Position numbers and translations under genes: made by a program. From positions 3,415,087 to 3,453,986 of the forward strand of contig NZ_JXCJ01000001.1 in the NCBI RefSeq assembly GCF_000832015.1: a stretch of 38,900 nucleotides of DNA. The letters are read 5' to 3'. Positions 1 to 9,600 of the stretch are shown one piece after another. Origin of the DNA: Gilvimarinus agarilyticus (GTDB taxonomy: Bacteria; Pseudomonadota; Gammaproteobacteria; Pseudomonadales; Cellvibrionaceae). The notes under the pieces are model-generated. The model did not search any database, was not told the DNA's origin, and saw nothing but the letters and a program-made list of their open reading frames with translations. Each line of letters opens with the position of its first letter. Within the stretch, counting starts at the first letter, position 1.

Positions 1-3000
1 GCTGTCGTCTTCGTCGACGCTGATCGCGTCGTTGACCGCGTCGATCGCGGGGCTCGTGGGGTTCACGGTGATGGTGGCGCTATTTGCACTACCATCGACT
101 AAACCTTGATCATCCTTTGCAACGTAATGAAAATCGGTTTCACCATTCCAATTAGCGTCAGGAACAAAATAGAGTGTCAGCTGCTCCGCTGCCGCGCTGT
201 AATCGTTGCCAGTAACCGCCAATTCAGTAAGTGCAGCATCTACGTATAACGTGCCGTTAGAAGGCAACCCGTTTAGGTTGAAGGCTGTTACGGTACCGTC
301 AATGTCGCTACCGGTTAAGGTAACAGCAATTGATGCCGCGTCTTCCGCACCACTGGCGTTAACATCAGCCGTTGCCGGCGCGTCGTTAGCCCCAGTAACA
401 TTGATGGTGGCCGTAGACTGAATACTGCCGTTAACGATGTAATCGAAGTTGACGCTAACTTGATCATCTTGTGTAAGAAAATCAAATAACGGATCAGAAC
501 CATTGTCAAAGATCAGGGTGCCATCGCTATTGAGCGTAAACACACCTGTATGACCCGTTTCTTTGTGGGTGATAGTGAACTCAGCTTCGCCGTAACTGAA
601 ACCTGTTGCGCTGATGGTAAACAGATGGGTGAGGTCGACATTATTAATAATAATTGACTCATCACCAGTGGAGGTGATGACATTACCGCCGTTATTGGGC
701 GTTGAATTATCGAGTAGATTAAATTCACCCGTACCAATGTTGTCGTTCTCGTCAATGGCAATTGACTCATTACCATCCGTTACCGAGAGATCGTGATCAA
801 TAACTAAGTTTGCTTCATTAGAAACGCTGCCATCGGCATCAATTAGTTGATAACCAAACTCTTCGTCGGCAGGGTTTGCTGCCGACTCGATATAGTCAAC
901 GCTGTGAACAGAAAAGTGATCATCAGTGTCTTCACCTGATATCACCAAGTACTGAAAACTCGTACCCGGATCGACATGAACACTGTAAGGCAAAACATCA
1001 AAACTGCCTGAGCCTACCTCGCTGAAATTTTCATCGTACGCAACCCAACGGCCATCATCCGTGCTGCCGACCTGACCGAACAAAACGTTGGCCTGACTAG
1101 CGTTGGTGCCTAGATCAAGAATAAGCGCCTGACTTTGCGGGCCACCATTATCACTTGAATCGATCGTAGAAATATCGCCAGCACCAACCCGCACACCCAC
1201 TTGGTTTTGTACAAACACTACATTGCCACTGTGGGCAGCGTCGAGAACGGCAGGGTCTAAATTGCCAGCACCATCGGTATAAGCATCACCCGATGCCGCA
1301 AAACCATACAACGACACTCCACTCCAGCTAGCGGCGTCGCCGCCACCGACACTAACGGGCGCTGGTGCCGTCGCAGTAGAGGTGTAAGTGTAATTGCCCT
1401 GTGTATCGACTTCCAAGACTCCGTTAGTCGCGGCAATGTTCCAGCTACTACCATTAAACTCGGCACTGTCCGTATCGTAGGTAACGCCCTCATAAGTAAT
1501 TTGGCTCAGTGACGCGCCCTCGGCACCTAGCGTATCGGTACCAGCACCAGTAATCACATTCCCGCTCGTGCTACCACCCAACACAACCGTGTCGGCGTCG
1601 TCAACGGCGATTGGGGCGGTATCCAAAATGTAAACGTCAAGATTGTCGGTCGCGCTTACGTTGGCCGTGTCGGTTACGCGAACTTCAAAACTATCGACGA
1701 CATCGCCAGCGGTATGATCGGCAGCGCTGCCAGATTCGGTAAATTGATAACTGATGACGCCGGTGGCTGCATCGTAACCGGTAACCAGCAGCTGCCCTTG
1801 CGGGCTGTTAATGACAACGGGAGTAGCGCTGGCGTTGGTAACGTCGAACCCCGCAATGGTAACCGCAACAATGCCCGCAACCGCCTGGACGTTAATGGTG
1901 CCATTGACGGTGGTATTGCTGCCCTCAGTAACGCTGGCCTCGCCCGGTTGCAGATCGCCATTAAGGTCGTTAATTAAAATGGCCGGAGCACTTAAATCCA
2001 CGGCGTAGAGCTCACTGGCGTCGGCCGAGCCCTGAGCACCATTGGCGCCTACACCGATCACGCGACCCATTACAGTGGTGTCGGCATCATCGACTAAGTC
2101 TTGCCCCGGCACTTGCACCGAGAAGCGACCACTGGCATCGGCAATGGCTTGGTAATTTTGACCATTAACGGTAATAGTTACCAACGAGAACTCGATAGCT
2201 GGGTCAGCCGTCACAGTACCGGTTAACGTAATTAAACTACCCGCCTCTGCGGCGTCGATTAAATTGTCGCCCGTAACCGGATCGATATCCAACGTCATGG
2301 CGGCATTATCGGGCGTATCGTTATCAAAAATCCGCAGAGTGCCCTGCGCATCGGCTAACACCGCGTTTGTCGGGCTCGAAAGATTAAGCAGAGCAAACTC
2401 TGGATTAGGCAGTGACTCAACAATATCGTCGTCAATAATTGGTATGCTCACCGTGACCGATGTTTCGCCAGGCGCAAAAACAGCAACACCTTGTACCGCC
2501 GTGTAGTCTTCGCCAGCCAAGGCGCCTTGGTCGGCGGTTTGATAGGCAACGGTTACCGTTTCGGTACTGGGCTCGGAGAGCGTTAAGGTAAAGACTGCAT
2601 CGCCCTCACCCTCAACCACCAGAACATAATCGACGCTAATAAGCGGAAGGTCCTGACCTTGCGCATCATTATCGATAATGCCAAATTGCAAATGCTCGTC
2701 GTAGACATTATCGCCCGAGACAACGGCATCAAAGTATTCGATAGGATCTTCGATAACAGCGTCATCAAAGATCGGCACGCGAATTTCGACACTGCTAGCG
2801 CCAGCACCCAAGACAAATTCAAATATCGGCCGCGGCAAATCAGAGTCGTTATTAACCGTGGAGTGCAATTGCATTTGCTGCCAAGTTTGACCGCCATCGT
2901 TGGAGTACTCGAGCGGCACCAAATAATCATCGGCATATTCGGCAATGGGGTAGCCCAGCTGGTCGCTGAGCAACTCGCTGGTAAAGTTGATCAACAAAGA

Positions 3001-6000
3001 AGAGTCTGTATCAAAAACCAGCTCACTATTAAGGGTAAACTGGTTGTAGCCGTCCCCCTCGCCAACATCGGGAATCTCAGCCGACAAGTGCGAGCGGTAT
3101 TGATCCTGGGTGGCAGAAGTTACATCGCGAAATACCGTCCAGTCTTCTACGCGGTAATCGATAGACAAACCTTCAAGGTCGTATTGATCAGTACCCGGGT
3201 TTAGCACGATGGCGTACTCGCCGTTACCGCGATCTTCCAGCACACCGATATCGACGTAACTGGCACTTAGCTGAACATTACTAACCAATAGGTTTTCGGT
3301 GATAACCTGGCGACCTACTGCCCCTTCAAGCAGACCGTCGGTATTAAAGGTAATCTCACCGTTTAATTCGTTGTAGTTGTACTGGATAAGCCCGCCGGGT
3401 ACGTCGAGCACATCCGCGGTGCGCTCATCGGCGGTTACGGGGCCGCGATCACCGGCCAGCTCCTGAATGGTGACGGCGACGTGTTCCATGGCGATGGTCT
3501 CAAACACATTATCGCCGGACGGATCACGCTCGGTATCGCGGGTAAACTCGATACCAACGCTGGCCAGGGCCTGAGAGATCATCTCTTTACCCGCGGTGGC
3601 AATATTTAGCGGCGCACCGGTGGTAGGGTCAATGTAGTTGGCAAAAGCATCACGGATTTCAGCCGTAATCGTAATTTGACTGTCGTAACTGGCTTGGTTG
3701 TTCACCAGATTACTGGTTTGCAGAATGCCATCGTCGGGGGTCGCATCGGTTAAATCGTTATCGAGAGCCTGTAAAAAGATGGCCATATTCTCGACGTAGT
3801 TTAAATTGCTATCCGACAGTGCGGTTCCGGCAATATCCTGCAAAAACAAAATATTACCCACAATTGCATCGGCGCTAAACTCAGCAACAGTAACATCGCC
3901 TACGGTGAAGGTGATGGTATCGCCGGCTCGATAATAAAAAGAGCCGTCTGCGCCCGTCTCACCGGTGATACCGCTTAAACCCGAGCTAGTGGTAAAGCTC
4001 ACGCCGTTGACAAAATTATCAGTAAATTGCGCAACATTTACGGGGTTGATGGTAAAGTCCGCATCGTCGTTAGCACTGGCCGTATTGCCTGCATCGTCAC
4101 GCACCGTAATACTGGCATCAACGCTGGAGTCAGTATCCGTTACAAAATCATTGGCCTCCACCTCGATGGCAAAAGTACCGCTGTCTACTTGTCCCGAATA
4201 GGTGTTTCCGCCGATGGTTACTTCAACGATATCGCCATCTACAACGTCGCCACTCACCGACCCCGTAATGGTGGTGTTTTCGCCATTAGCGGCCGCAATC
4301 GCAATAGCGTCGGTGTCGGTAATTTCATCTAAGGTGATGGAAACAACCGGCAGCTCGGTATCAACCGTATAACCTTCACTATCGCTGGCCGTAGCCTCTC
4401 CGTTCACATCGCCGGTGGTAGTCGTGATACTGGCTTCGATTTGATTGTCGGCGTCGGCTGCCAAATCGCTGCCGGCCACATCAATGCTAAATACACCGCC
4501 GCTAACTTCGCCGGTGTAAACAACATTATTGACAGTCAAAGTCACCTGATCGCCATCACTCACATCGCCTGAAACGGCGCCGGTGATCGCAATGGTTTGC
4601 CCCGCCTCTTGGGCGTTAATAATGTCATCGGGGGTGATTTGTTCGTCGAGCGCAATAGCAACCTGAGGTGCCTCGGTGTCAACGCTGTAGCCTGCGCTTG
4701 TGGTGGCGCTGTAGCTCTGGCCACTTTCGCTAGTGCCATCAACGCTCGCTGAAATAACATTCGCAGCAGCCAAATCAGCCCCCGCGACAGCTATGCTAAA
4801 ACCACCACCAGTGACAACGGTGCCGGTATAGGCTTGACCATTGACGGTCAGGGTGATGGTGTCGCCAGGCTGCGCATCGCCGCCCACTTGACCGGTAATA
4901 ACGACGTTACCAGCGGCTTCGGCGGCGCTGATGATGTTGTCGCTGGTGATGCTATCCAGTGCGATAGTAGCGGTTGGAGCCTCCACCGGTGGCGCTGGCG
5001 GCGGCGTGACACCGCCCGGGACATCGTCAAAACGAATGACGGCCGAGTCGGTCGCGGCGCCATCACTGACGGTATAGCTTACCTCGGGTACCGAGCCGCT
5101 GTAGCCGTCGTTCGGGGTGAAATAAAAGTCGCCGTTGGGACCGATGCCAAAGACCCCGGCATCGCCTAACAGTATTTCATCGCCCGGCGCAAAAACAGCG
5201 TCGCTGCCGTCAACACTAAAGCCCACAACCTCTAGGGTATCGCCTTCGAGGTCGGTGTCGTTATCGAGCGCATTGCCGGTGACTGTGGTGTCAACAAAGG
5301 TGGCTAACGGGCCGTCATCGACGGCGTTAGGCGCATCATTAACCGGGGTAACACTAAGTTGCACCGTGGCGCTATCGCTGGCACCAGTGCTGTCGGTCAC
5401 GACGACATTAAAGCTGTCGGGGCCGTTGTAGTTGTCGCCTGGCGTATAGGTAAAAGCGCCGGTGGCGGAGTCAATAGTGACGCTGCCATTGGCGGGCGGC
5501 ACTTCTAAGGTGTAGCTCAGGTTATCGCCAAGGTCGACGTCGCTTGCATCAATCTGGCCGTCAAGCGGGGTGTCCTCGGGTGTGCTGAGGGTTTGATCTT
5601 GTGCAACGGGGGCGTCGTTTACGGGCGTTACCGTAATTTGAGCGACACTTTCGGTGCTTTGTGAGCCGTCGCTGACACTGACGATAAACTCGTCGACACC
5701 GTTAAAATCGGTATTCGGAGTGTATTCAAACTCGCCGGTTGCGGGGTTTAAGCTGACAGAGCCATTGGCGGGCGGCTGAGTTAGGGTGTAGCTAAGACTA
5801 TCGCCATCGAGGTCTTGCGCGCTGATTTGCCCTAAAACGGGTGTCTCTTCGCTGGTGCTAAGAGACTGATCGGCCGTGCTTGGGGCATTGTTAGCGGCAA
5901 AGTCGTCCTCTTCACGTGCGGTCGCGGCGGCGCGGGAACCGTCGGCAAACTCGTAAGACTGGTCATCTACGGTTTCGTTGATACGCTCCACCCGAACAAA

Positions 6001-6390
6001 GCTGTGACCACCACCGGAGGTGCTCTGCCCCGCCGCAGGCGCGTCTTCGAGGATATCCAGTAGATCGCCTTCGCCACCGAGTAGCAAGCTGTCGTTTTCG
6101 TCAAGGCTGGCCAAAATGGCGTCGAACTGCGAGTCAAGTACACTGGCTTCTGCACTGACCGAGGCGGTCTCGGGCCACAAGTCAGGGCTCATAGCAACAT
6201 CCTGTACACCGCTTAGGGTCACCAGCGCCGCATCGCCAAAGTCCAGCTCAATACGAGTGCCCGCTTCTGTCACTAAGCGCTCATCGGCCGCGATCACGTC
6301 GCCCACCGATAGCTCGCGCAAAGAGCCATCTGCCGCCCTTGCCCACGCTTGACCTTGCAAAACACTCACTGTTGCCGCTTGAGTCGCCAT
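1..6390 (-). CDS. LapA-type giant adhesin with N-terminal retention module and PAAG cleavage site (partial, C-terminus outside window)
   Basis: The frame stays open from ATG 6390 to the window edge, giving 2,130 residues with no stop met. Residues 1-72 form a retention module (GQAWARAADG, RIELDFGDA, DLW) paralogous to that of the adjacent 4,632-residue protein. Residues 118-121 are PAAG, followed by GGGHSFVRVERI, the usual arrangement of a LapG di-alanine site in LapA-type proteins. Then come cadherin-like domains (about 168-450) and three ~103-residue bacterial Ig-like repeats (about 470-790). A domain of the GLSGITGETGADGSF type lies at about 790-930, Calx-beta-like domains at about 1090-1357, and a fourth Ig-like repeat at about 1362-1465. 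T1SS-143/VCBS-like domains lie at about 1466-1676, an unrecognised beta-rich stretch at about 1677-1834, and more cadherin-like repeats run to the edge. It is expected to be exported by the neighbouring type I system and held in the outer membrane until LapG cleavage. The secretion signal lies beyond the window. The ribosome binding site is weak. Confidence 0.9.
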   Translation of the reverse strand, partial: MATQAATVSVLQGQAWARAADGSLRELSVGDVIAADERLVTEAGTRIELDFGDAALVTLSGVQDVAMSPDLWPETASVSAEASVLDSQFDAILASLDENDSLLLGGEGDLLDILEDAPAAGQSTSGGGHSFVRVERINETVDDQSYEFADGSRAAATAREEDDFAANNAPSTADQSLSTSEETPVLGQISAQDLDGDSLSYTLTQPPANGSVSLNPATGEFEYTPNTDFNGVDEFIVSVSDGSQSTESVAQITVTPVNDAPVAQDQTLSTPEDTPLDGQIDASDVDLGDNLSYTLEVPPANGSVTIDSATGAFTYTPGDNYNGPDSFNVVVTDSTGASDSATVQLSVTPVNDAPNAVDDGPLATFVDTTVTGNALDNDTDLEGDTLEVVGFSVDGSDAVFAPGDEILLGDAGVFGIGPNGDFYFTPNDGYSGSVPEVSYTVSDGAATDSAVIRFDDVPGGVTPPPAPPVEAPTATIALDSITSDNIISAAEAAGNVVITGQVGGDAQPGDTITLTVNGQAYTGTVVTGGGFSIAVAGADLAAANVISASVDGTSESGQSYSATTSAGYSVDTEAPQVAIALDEQITPDDIINAQEAGQTIAITGAVSGDVSDGDQVTLTVNNVVYTGEVSGGVFSIDVAGSDLAADADNQIEASITTTTGDVNGEATASDSEGYTVDTELPVVSITLDEITDTDAIAIAAANGENTTITGSVSGDVVDGDIVEVTIGGNTYSGQVDSGTFAIEVEANDFVTDTDSSVDASITVRDDAGNTASANDDADFTINPVNVAQFTDNFVNGVSFTTSSGLSGITGETGADGSFYYRAGDTITFTVGDVTVAEFSADAIVGNILFLQDIAGTALSDSNLNYVENMAIFLQALDNDLTDATPDDGILQTSNLVNNQASYDSQITITAEIRDAFANYIDPTTGAPLNIATAGKEMISQALASVGIEFTRDTERDPSGDNVFETIAMEHVAVTIQELAGDRGPVTADERTADVLDVPGGLIQYNYNELNGEITFNTDGLLEGAVGRQVITENLLVSNVQLSASYVDIGVLEDRGNGEYAIVLNPGTDQYDLEGLSIDYRVEDWTVFRDVTSATQDQYRSHLSAEIPDVGEGDGYNQFTLNSELVFDTDSSLLINFTSELLSDQLGYPIAEYADDYLVPLEYSNDGGQTWQQMQLHSTVNNDSDLPRPIFEFVLGAGASSVEIRVPIFDDAVIEDPIEYFDAVVSGDNVYDEHLQFGIIDNDAQGQDLPLISVDYVLVVEGEGDAVFTLTLSEPSTETVTVAYQTADQGALAGEDYTAVQGVAVFAPGETSVTVSIPIIDDDIVESLPNPEFALLNLSSPTNAVLADAQGTLRIFDNDTPDNAAMTLDIDPVTGDNLIDAAEAGSLITLTGTVTADPAIEFSLVTITVNGQNYQAIADASGRFSVQVPGQDLVDDADTTVMGRVIGVGANGAQGSADASELYAVDLSAPAILINDLNGDLQPGEASVTEGSNTTVNGTINVQAVAGIVAVTIAGFDVTNASATPVVINSPQGQLLVTGYDAATGVISYQFTESGSAADHTAGDVVDSFEVRVTDTANVSATDNLDVYILDTAPIAVDDADTVVLGGSTSGNVITGAGTDTLGAEGASLSQITYEGVTYDTDSAEFNGSSWNIAATNGVLEVDTQGNYTYTSTATAPAPVSVGGGDAASWSGVSLYGFAASGDAYTDGAGNLDPAVLDAAHSGNVVFVQNQVGVRVGAGDISTIDSSDNGGPQSQALILDLGTNASQANVLFGQVGSTDDGRWVAYDENFSEVGSGSFDVLPYSVHVDPGTSFQYLVISGEDTDDHFSVHSVDYIESAANPADEEFGYQLIDADGSVSNEANLVIDHDLSVTDGNESIAIDENDNIGTGEFNLLDNSTPNNGGNVITSTGDESIIINNVDLTHLFTISATGFSYGEAEFTITHKETGHTGVFTLNSDGTLIFDNGSDPLFDFLTQDDQVSVNFDYIVNGSIQSTATINVTGANDAPATADVNASGAEDAASIAVTLTGSDIDGTVTAFNLNGLPSNGTLYVDAALTELAVTGNDYSAAAEQLTLYFVPDANWNGETDFHYVAKDDQGLVDGSANSATITVNPTSPAIDAVNDAISVDEDDS
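4000..4990 (-). repeat. Three tandem ~103-residue bacterial Ig-like repeats in the partial adhesin
   Basis: The repeats begin near 4980, 4680 and 4370 on the minus strand. Each starts with a segment like IALDSITSDNII or IALDEQITPDDIINAQEA and continues through ITG.V.GD...GD.VTLTVN...Y.G.V.....F.I.V.G.DLAAD. The spacing is about 310 bases. A fourth diverged copy (TLDIDPVTGDNLIDAAEAG) lies at about 2305-2000. Such repeats form the extended stalk of type I secreted adhesins. Confidence 0.7.
6028..6039 (-). other. Predicted LapG-type di-alanine cleavage site (PAAG) in the partial adhesin
   Basis: Codons CCT GCG GCG GGG encode P118-A119-A120-G121, between the retention module and the first cadherin-like repeat, directly before a GGGHSF stretch. 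LapG family proteases cut between the two alanines of TAAG/PAAG sites about 100-120 residues from the N-terminus. The position and context here match that pattern. Cleavage itself is inferred, and no lapG gene is present in the window. Confidence 0.7.
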
Positions 6391-6654
6391 GTTGTACCCC
6401 GTTGCTGTTCGGATTAGCTATCCACGCCCCGCCGGCCTGGATTTTCTATTAATGACAGGTTAGGAGGAAATAAGCGACATTCCTATTGTACCTAAGTCCA
6501 ATATTGCAAATGAATATAAAAGTAGCTGGCTAAGACCTAAGAGAAGTAAAACTACGGCACAGGTAAGGCTAAAGGGGCGAGGAAGATCGGTTGCGCGTTA
6601 ACAGAGGGGGCAGCGTTCATCCCCGCACCTAAAGAGGTGCGGGGATGAACTCAC
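6391..6654 (-). promoter_or_regulatory. Spacer between the two adhesin genes, possible promoter for the downstream adhesin
   Basis: This 264-base gap holds the strong hairpin near one end and an AT-rich stretch at 6481-6560. On the minus strand a TACAAT element lies at 6485-6490, about 95 bases before the ATG. The best upstream TTGCAA element (6504-6509) is only 13 bases away, too close for a normal sigma-70 promoter, so a promoter here is uncertain. No gene is seen in the gap. Confidence 0.3.
6615..6650 (-). terminator. Perfect 16-bp inverted repeat after the 4,632-residue adhesin gene (terminator-like or mRNA-stabilising hairpin)
   Basis: Arms at 6615-6630 (GTTCATCCCCGCACCT) and 6635-6650 are exact reverse complements around a four-base loop. 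The hairpin starts four bases after the TAA stop of the giant adhesin gene. It is very stable, but no T-run follows on either strand. It is therefore not a textbook intrinsic terminator and may instead protect the 3' end or partly separate expression of the two adhesins. Confidence 0.6.
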
Positions 6655-9600
6655 TTAGAGGTCTATATTGGCTTGGGTGTGATTGGTTAAAAACTCCGAT
6701 GCGTCAGTATCGGCGCTATAAATAGCCGGATCGGTGCCCGCCGAATAAGGCGCGCTGGCATCTTCTGCTGGCGCTGCGCCCCCCAGCATAGCCGGGCTAA
6801 CGGAAGTGTCTGCAGGCTCTTGCGCCGTGGGCAGCCACTGGGAGAGGTCTTCATCGTCGTCTTCCAGTAAATCGGCGAATGCCAATCGCGCGGAGCTGCT
6901 AGTAAACTCGCCTGCGGCTGGCTGATCGTTGGCACTCGAGCCACCCAGCTGCCACTCAAAAACGTCATCATCAGAGAACTCTTGTGCCGCAAACGCCGCC
7001 GCCTCTGGCTTCGCACTGGCCGTACCTGGATTAATACCCGAGTACACATTAACGGTCACATTCCCCGTATCCGCGGCACCTTGTGTGTCGTTAATCTGAT
7101 AGACAATGTTATCGGTACCGATAAAACCACTCGCAGGCACGTAGTTTAGCGTGCCATCGGCGTTGACGGTAACGGTACCCGATTCAGCGACAGCACTAAT
7201 CACCGTTAGGTCATCGTTTTCTGCATCGGTATCATTGGCCAGCACGTCAATCACTACACCAGTGCTGTTGCTAGGCACATAATCCACTACGTCATCGACC
7301 GCAACAGGCGCGTCATTGATGGCGCTCACGGTAATGTCGACACTGGCGCTTTGGACACTGTTTGCCTCGCCCTGGCCGTCATCTACCGAGAAGTCAAAAC
7401 TACCCATGTAGTCGGCCGCCAGCTCGTCCGGGGCGTTGTACAGTAAGCCGGTTAGTTCAACCGCGCTAAAAGTATCGTTTACCGCCAGTAGGGTACCATT
7501 CGCCAAGGTGACCTCCCCCACGTCGGGCACACCGGTGACCGTGACTGTTAAACCGTCACCGTCAGCATCAGTGGCAGCAGCAATCCCAAGCGGCGTATTG
7601 GTAGACTCTTCGTCTACGGCAATGGCGTTGCCGGTTACCACCGGTGGGTCATTTACATTAAGTAGATCGATATTGACGGTGGCCGTATCCGAGCCCCCCT
7701 GGCCATCGTCCGCATAGACACTCAGCGTATAACGACCGATCTGAGCGTCATCGACATCGGTCGTTAGGCTAATTGCACCGGTGGCTGCGTCGATGGCAAA
7801 CCAGCCGGCACTATTACCGGCGGTAATAGTGTAGGTTAAGGTATCGCCGTCGGGGTCGACGGCGCTCACCACGCCCACCTCAGTACCACTGGGCGTGCCT
7901 TCATCCAGGCTAAATGCGTAGGTATCGTCGTCGCTACCGCTGGTTTCAGCAACAAAGTCTGGCGCTGGGTTGGTAATAGTCCAGCTAAAGCTTTGACTGG
8001 TTGCTTCGCCGCCCGAGTCCGTGGCGGTTACTGTAACGCTGTATACGCTCCCGGCGGCAGCATCGGCATCGAGCGTGCCACTGATAACACCGTTTGAGTC
8101 GATACTCAGCGATGGCGGTAACCCGCTCGCGGTATAGGTAAAGACATTGTCGGCATCGATATCGTCAAAGCTGCCACTGACATCAAGGCTCACCACTTCG
8201 CTCTCTTCTGAGCTTTGGCTGGCAATTGAGCTTGAGGTAGGCGCATCATTGACGCCGGTGACATTGATGGTCACCGTAATCGGATCGCTGATGCCATCGC
8301 TGTTATCTTGCGCAATATACTGAAAGGTCACCTGCTCGGTATCACCCTCGTCTAACGCCTGAAAGTTATCGCCCGGATCGTAGCTGTAGCTGCCATCGGA
8401 GTTAAACTTAATCGTGCCCGGGCCCGAGAAGCTGCCGTCTACCAAGCGGTAAGCAACCACATCACCGTCGACGTCGGTGGCCTCCGGAATACGGGCATTG
8501 AGGGTGGAGTCTTCATCGACGGTCGCATCGCTGTCTGCGGCAGTCGGCACATCGTTAATCCCCTTAATGGTGATATTAACAGTCGTGCTCTCACCATCGG
8601 ACAAATCGACCGTGACCGAGTCCGTCACATTGTCGCCCGCTTGCAGCTCTTGTGCATTAGGCGCCAGGTTGTACTCCCAACTACCGTCCGCTTGTAGCGT
8701 TACAGAGCCATAGGTGCCGGTATAAGTGCCTGCGGTAAAGGTAATGTCATCTCCATCATCGGGATCGGACGCACTCAGCTGCCCGCTGGCCGCAGGATTG
8801 GCGTCATCTTCAGTGATGGTCGCACTGGCGGTGGTTATCACCGGTAAATCATCGATACCGGTAATGGTTAATGTCACGGTCGCCGGCGCGCTCACGCCGC
8901 TGTCATTGTCCTCTGCGCGGTACGTAAAGCTAACGTCTACTGACGTGCCCTCGGGCAAATAATCGTAGGCTCCGCGGGGGTCAAATGTGTAGCTACCATC
9001 GGCAAAAAATGTCAATTCGCCCGGTGCACTCGTTCCATCTGCGACGTAAATAAGGCCCCCTTGTTGGACATAGGAGACGATAACTCCATTACTATCCACA
9101 TCGGTTGCCAGTGGCAAGGTACCGTTATAAAGGTGGTCCTCATCGAGTGTGACGAAAAAATTGCTGTCGCTGCTATCAATCACCGGCACATCGTTGGCGC
9201 CAGTGATGTCGATGGTAACGGTGGTTGAGCTGCCATTCGATACATCTACCGTAAACGTCTCGCTTACCTGCTCATCAAGATTGAGAGCATCAGTATCCGG
9301 GTCGGTATTGTCCAGCCTATAGACCCAATTACCATTACTGTCGATATTAAACGTGCCGTAAACTCCGACGGTTCGTGTTTGAGGCAAGAAGGTCACACTC
9401 CCACTGACCGAGTCATCCTCATCGACATCGTCCAACGATAATTGGCCAGTTGCGAGGTTACTGGCCGGGTCGTCTTCGATAACTTGGCCGTAACCGGTGG
9501 TTACCCGCGGTGGGTCGTCTTCGCCTATAATCGTAATGCAAACCGATGCGGTGTTACTGACGGCGCCGTTATTATCAATGCCTTGATAAGTGAAGCTGAT

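Noticed and set aside
6391-6654. Possibility that the two adhesin ORFs are one gene split by a frameshift
   Set aside because: Each has its own retention module and start codon, and a strong hairpin lies between them. They are separate paralogous genes.
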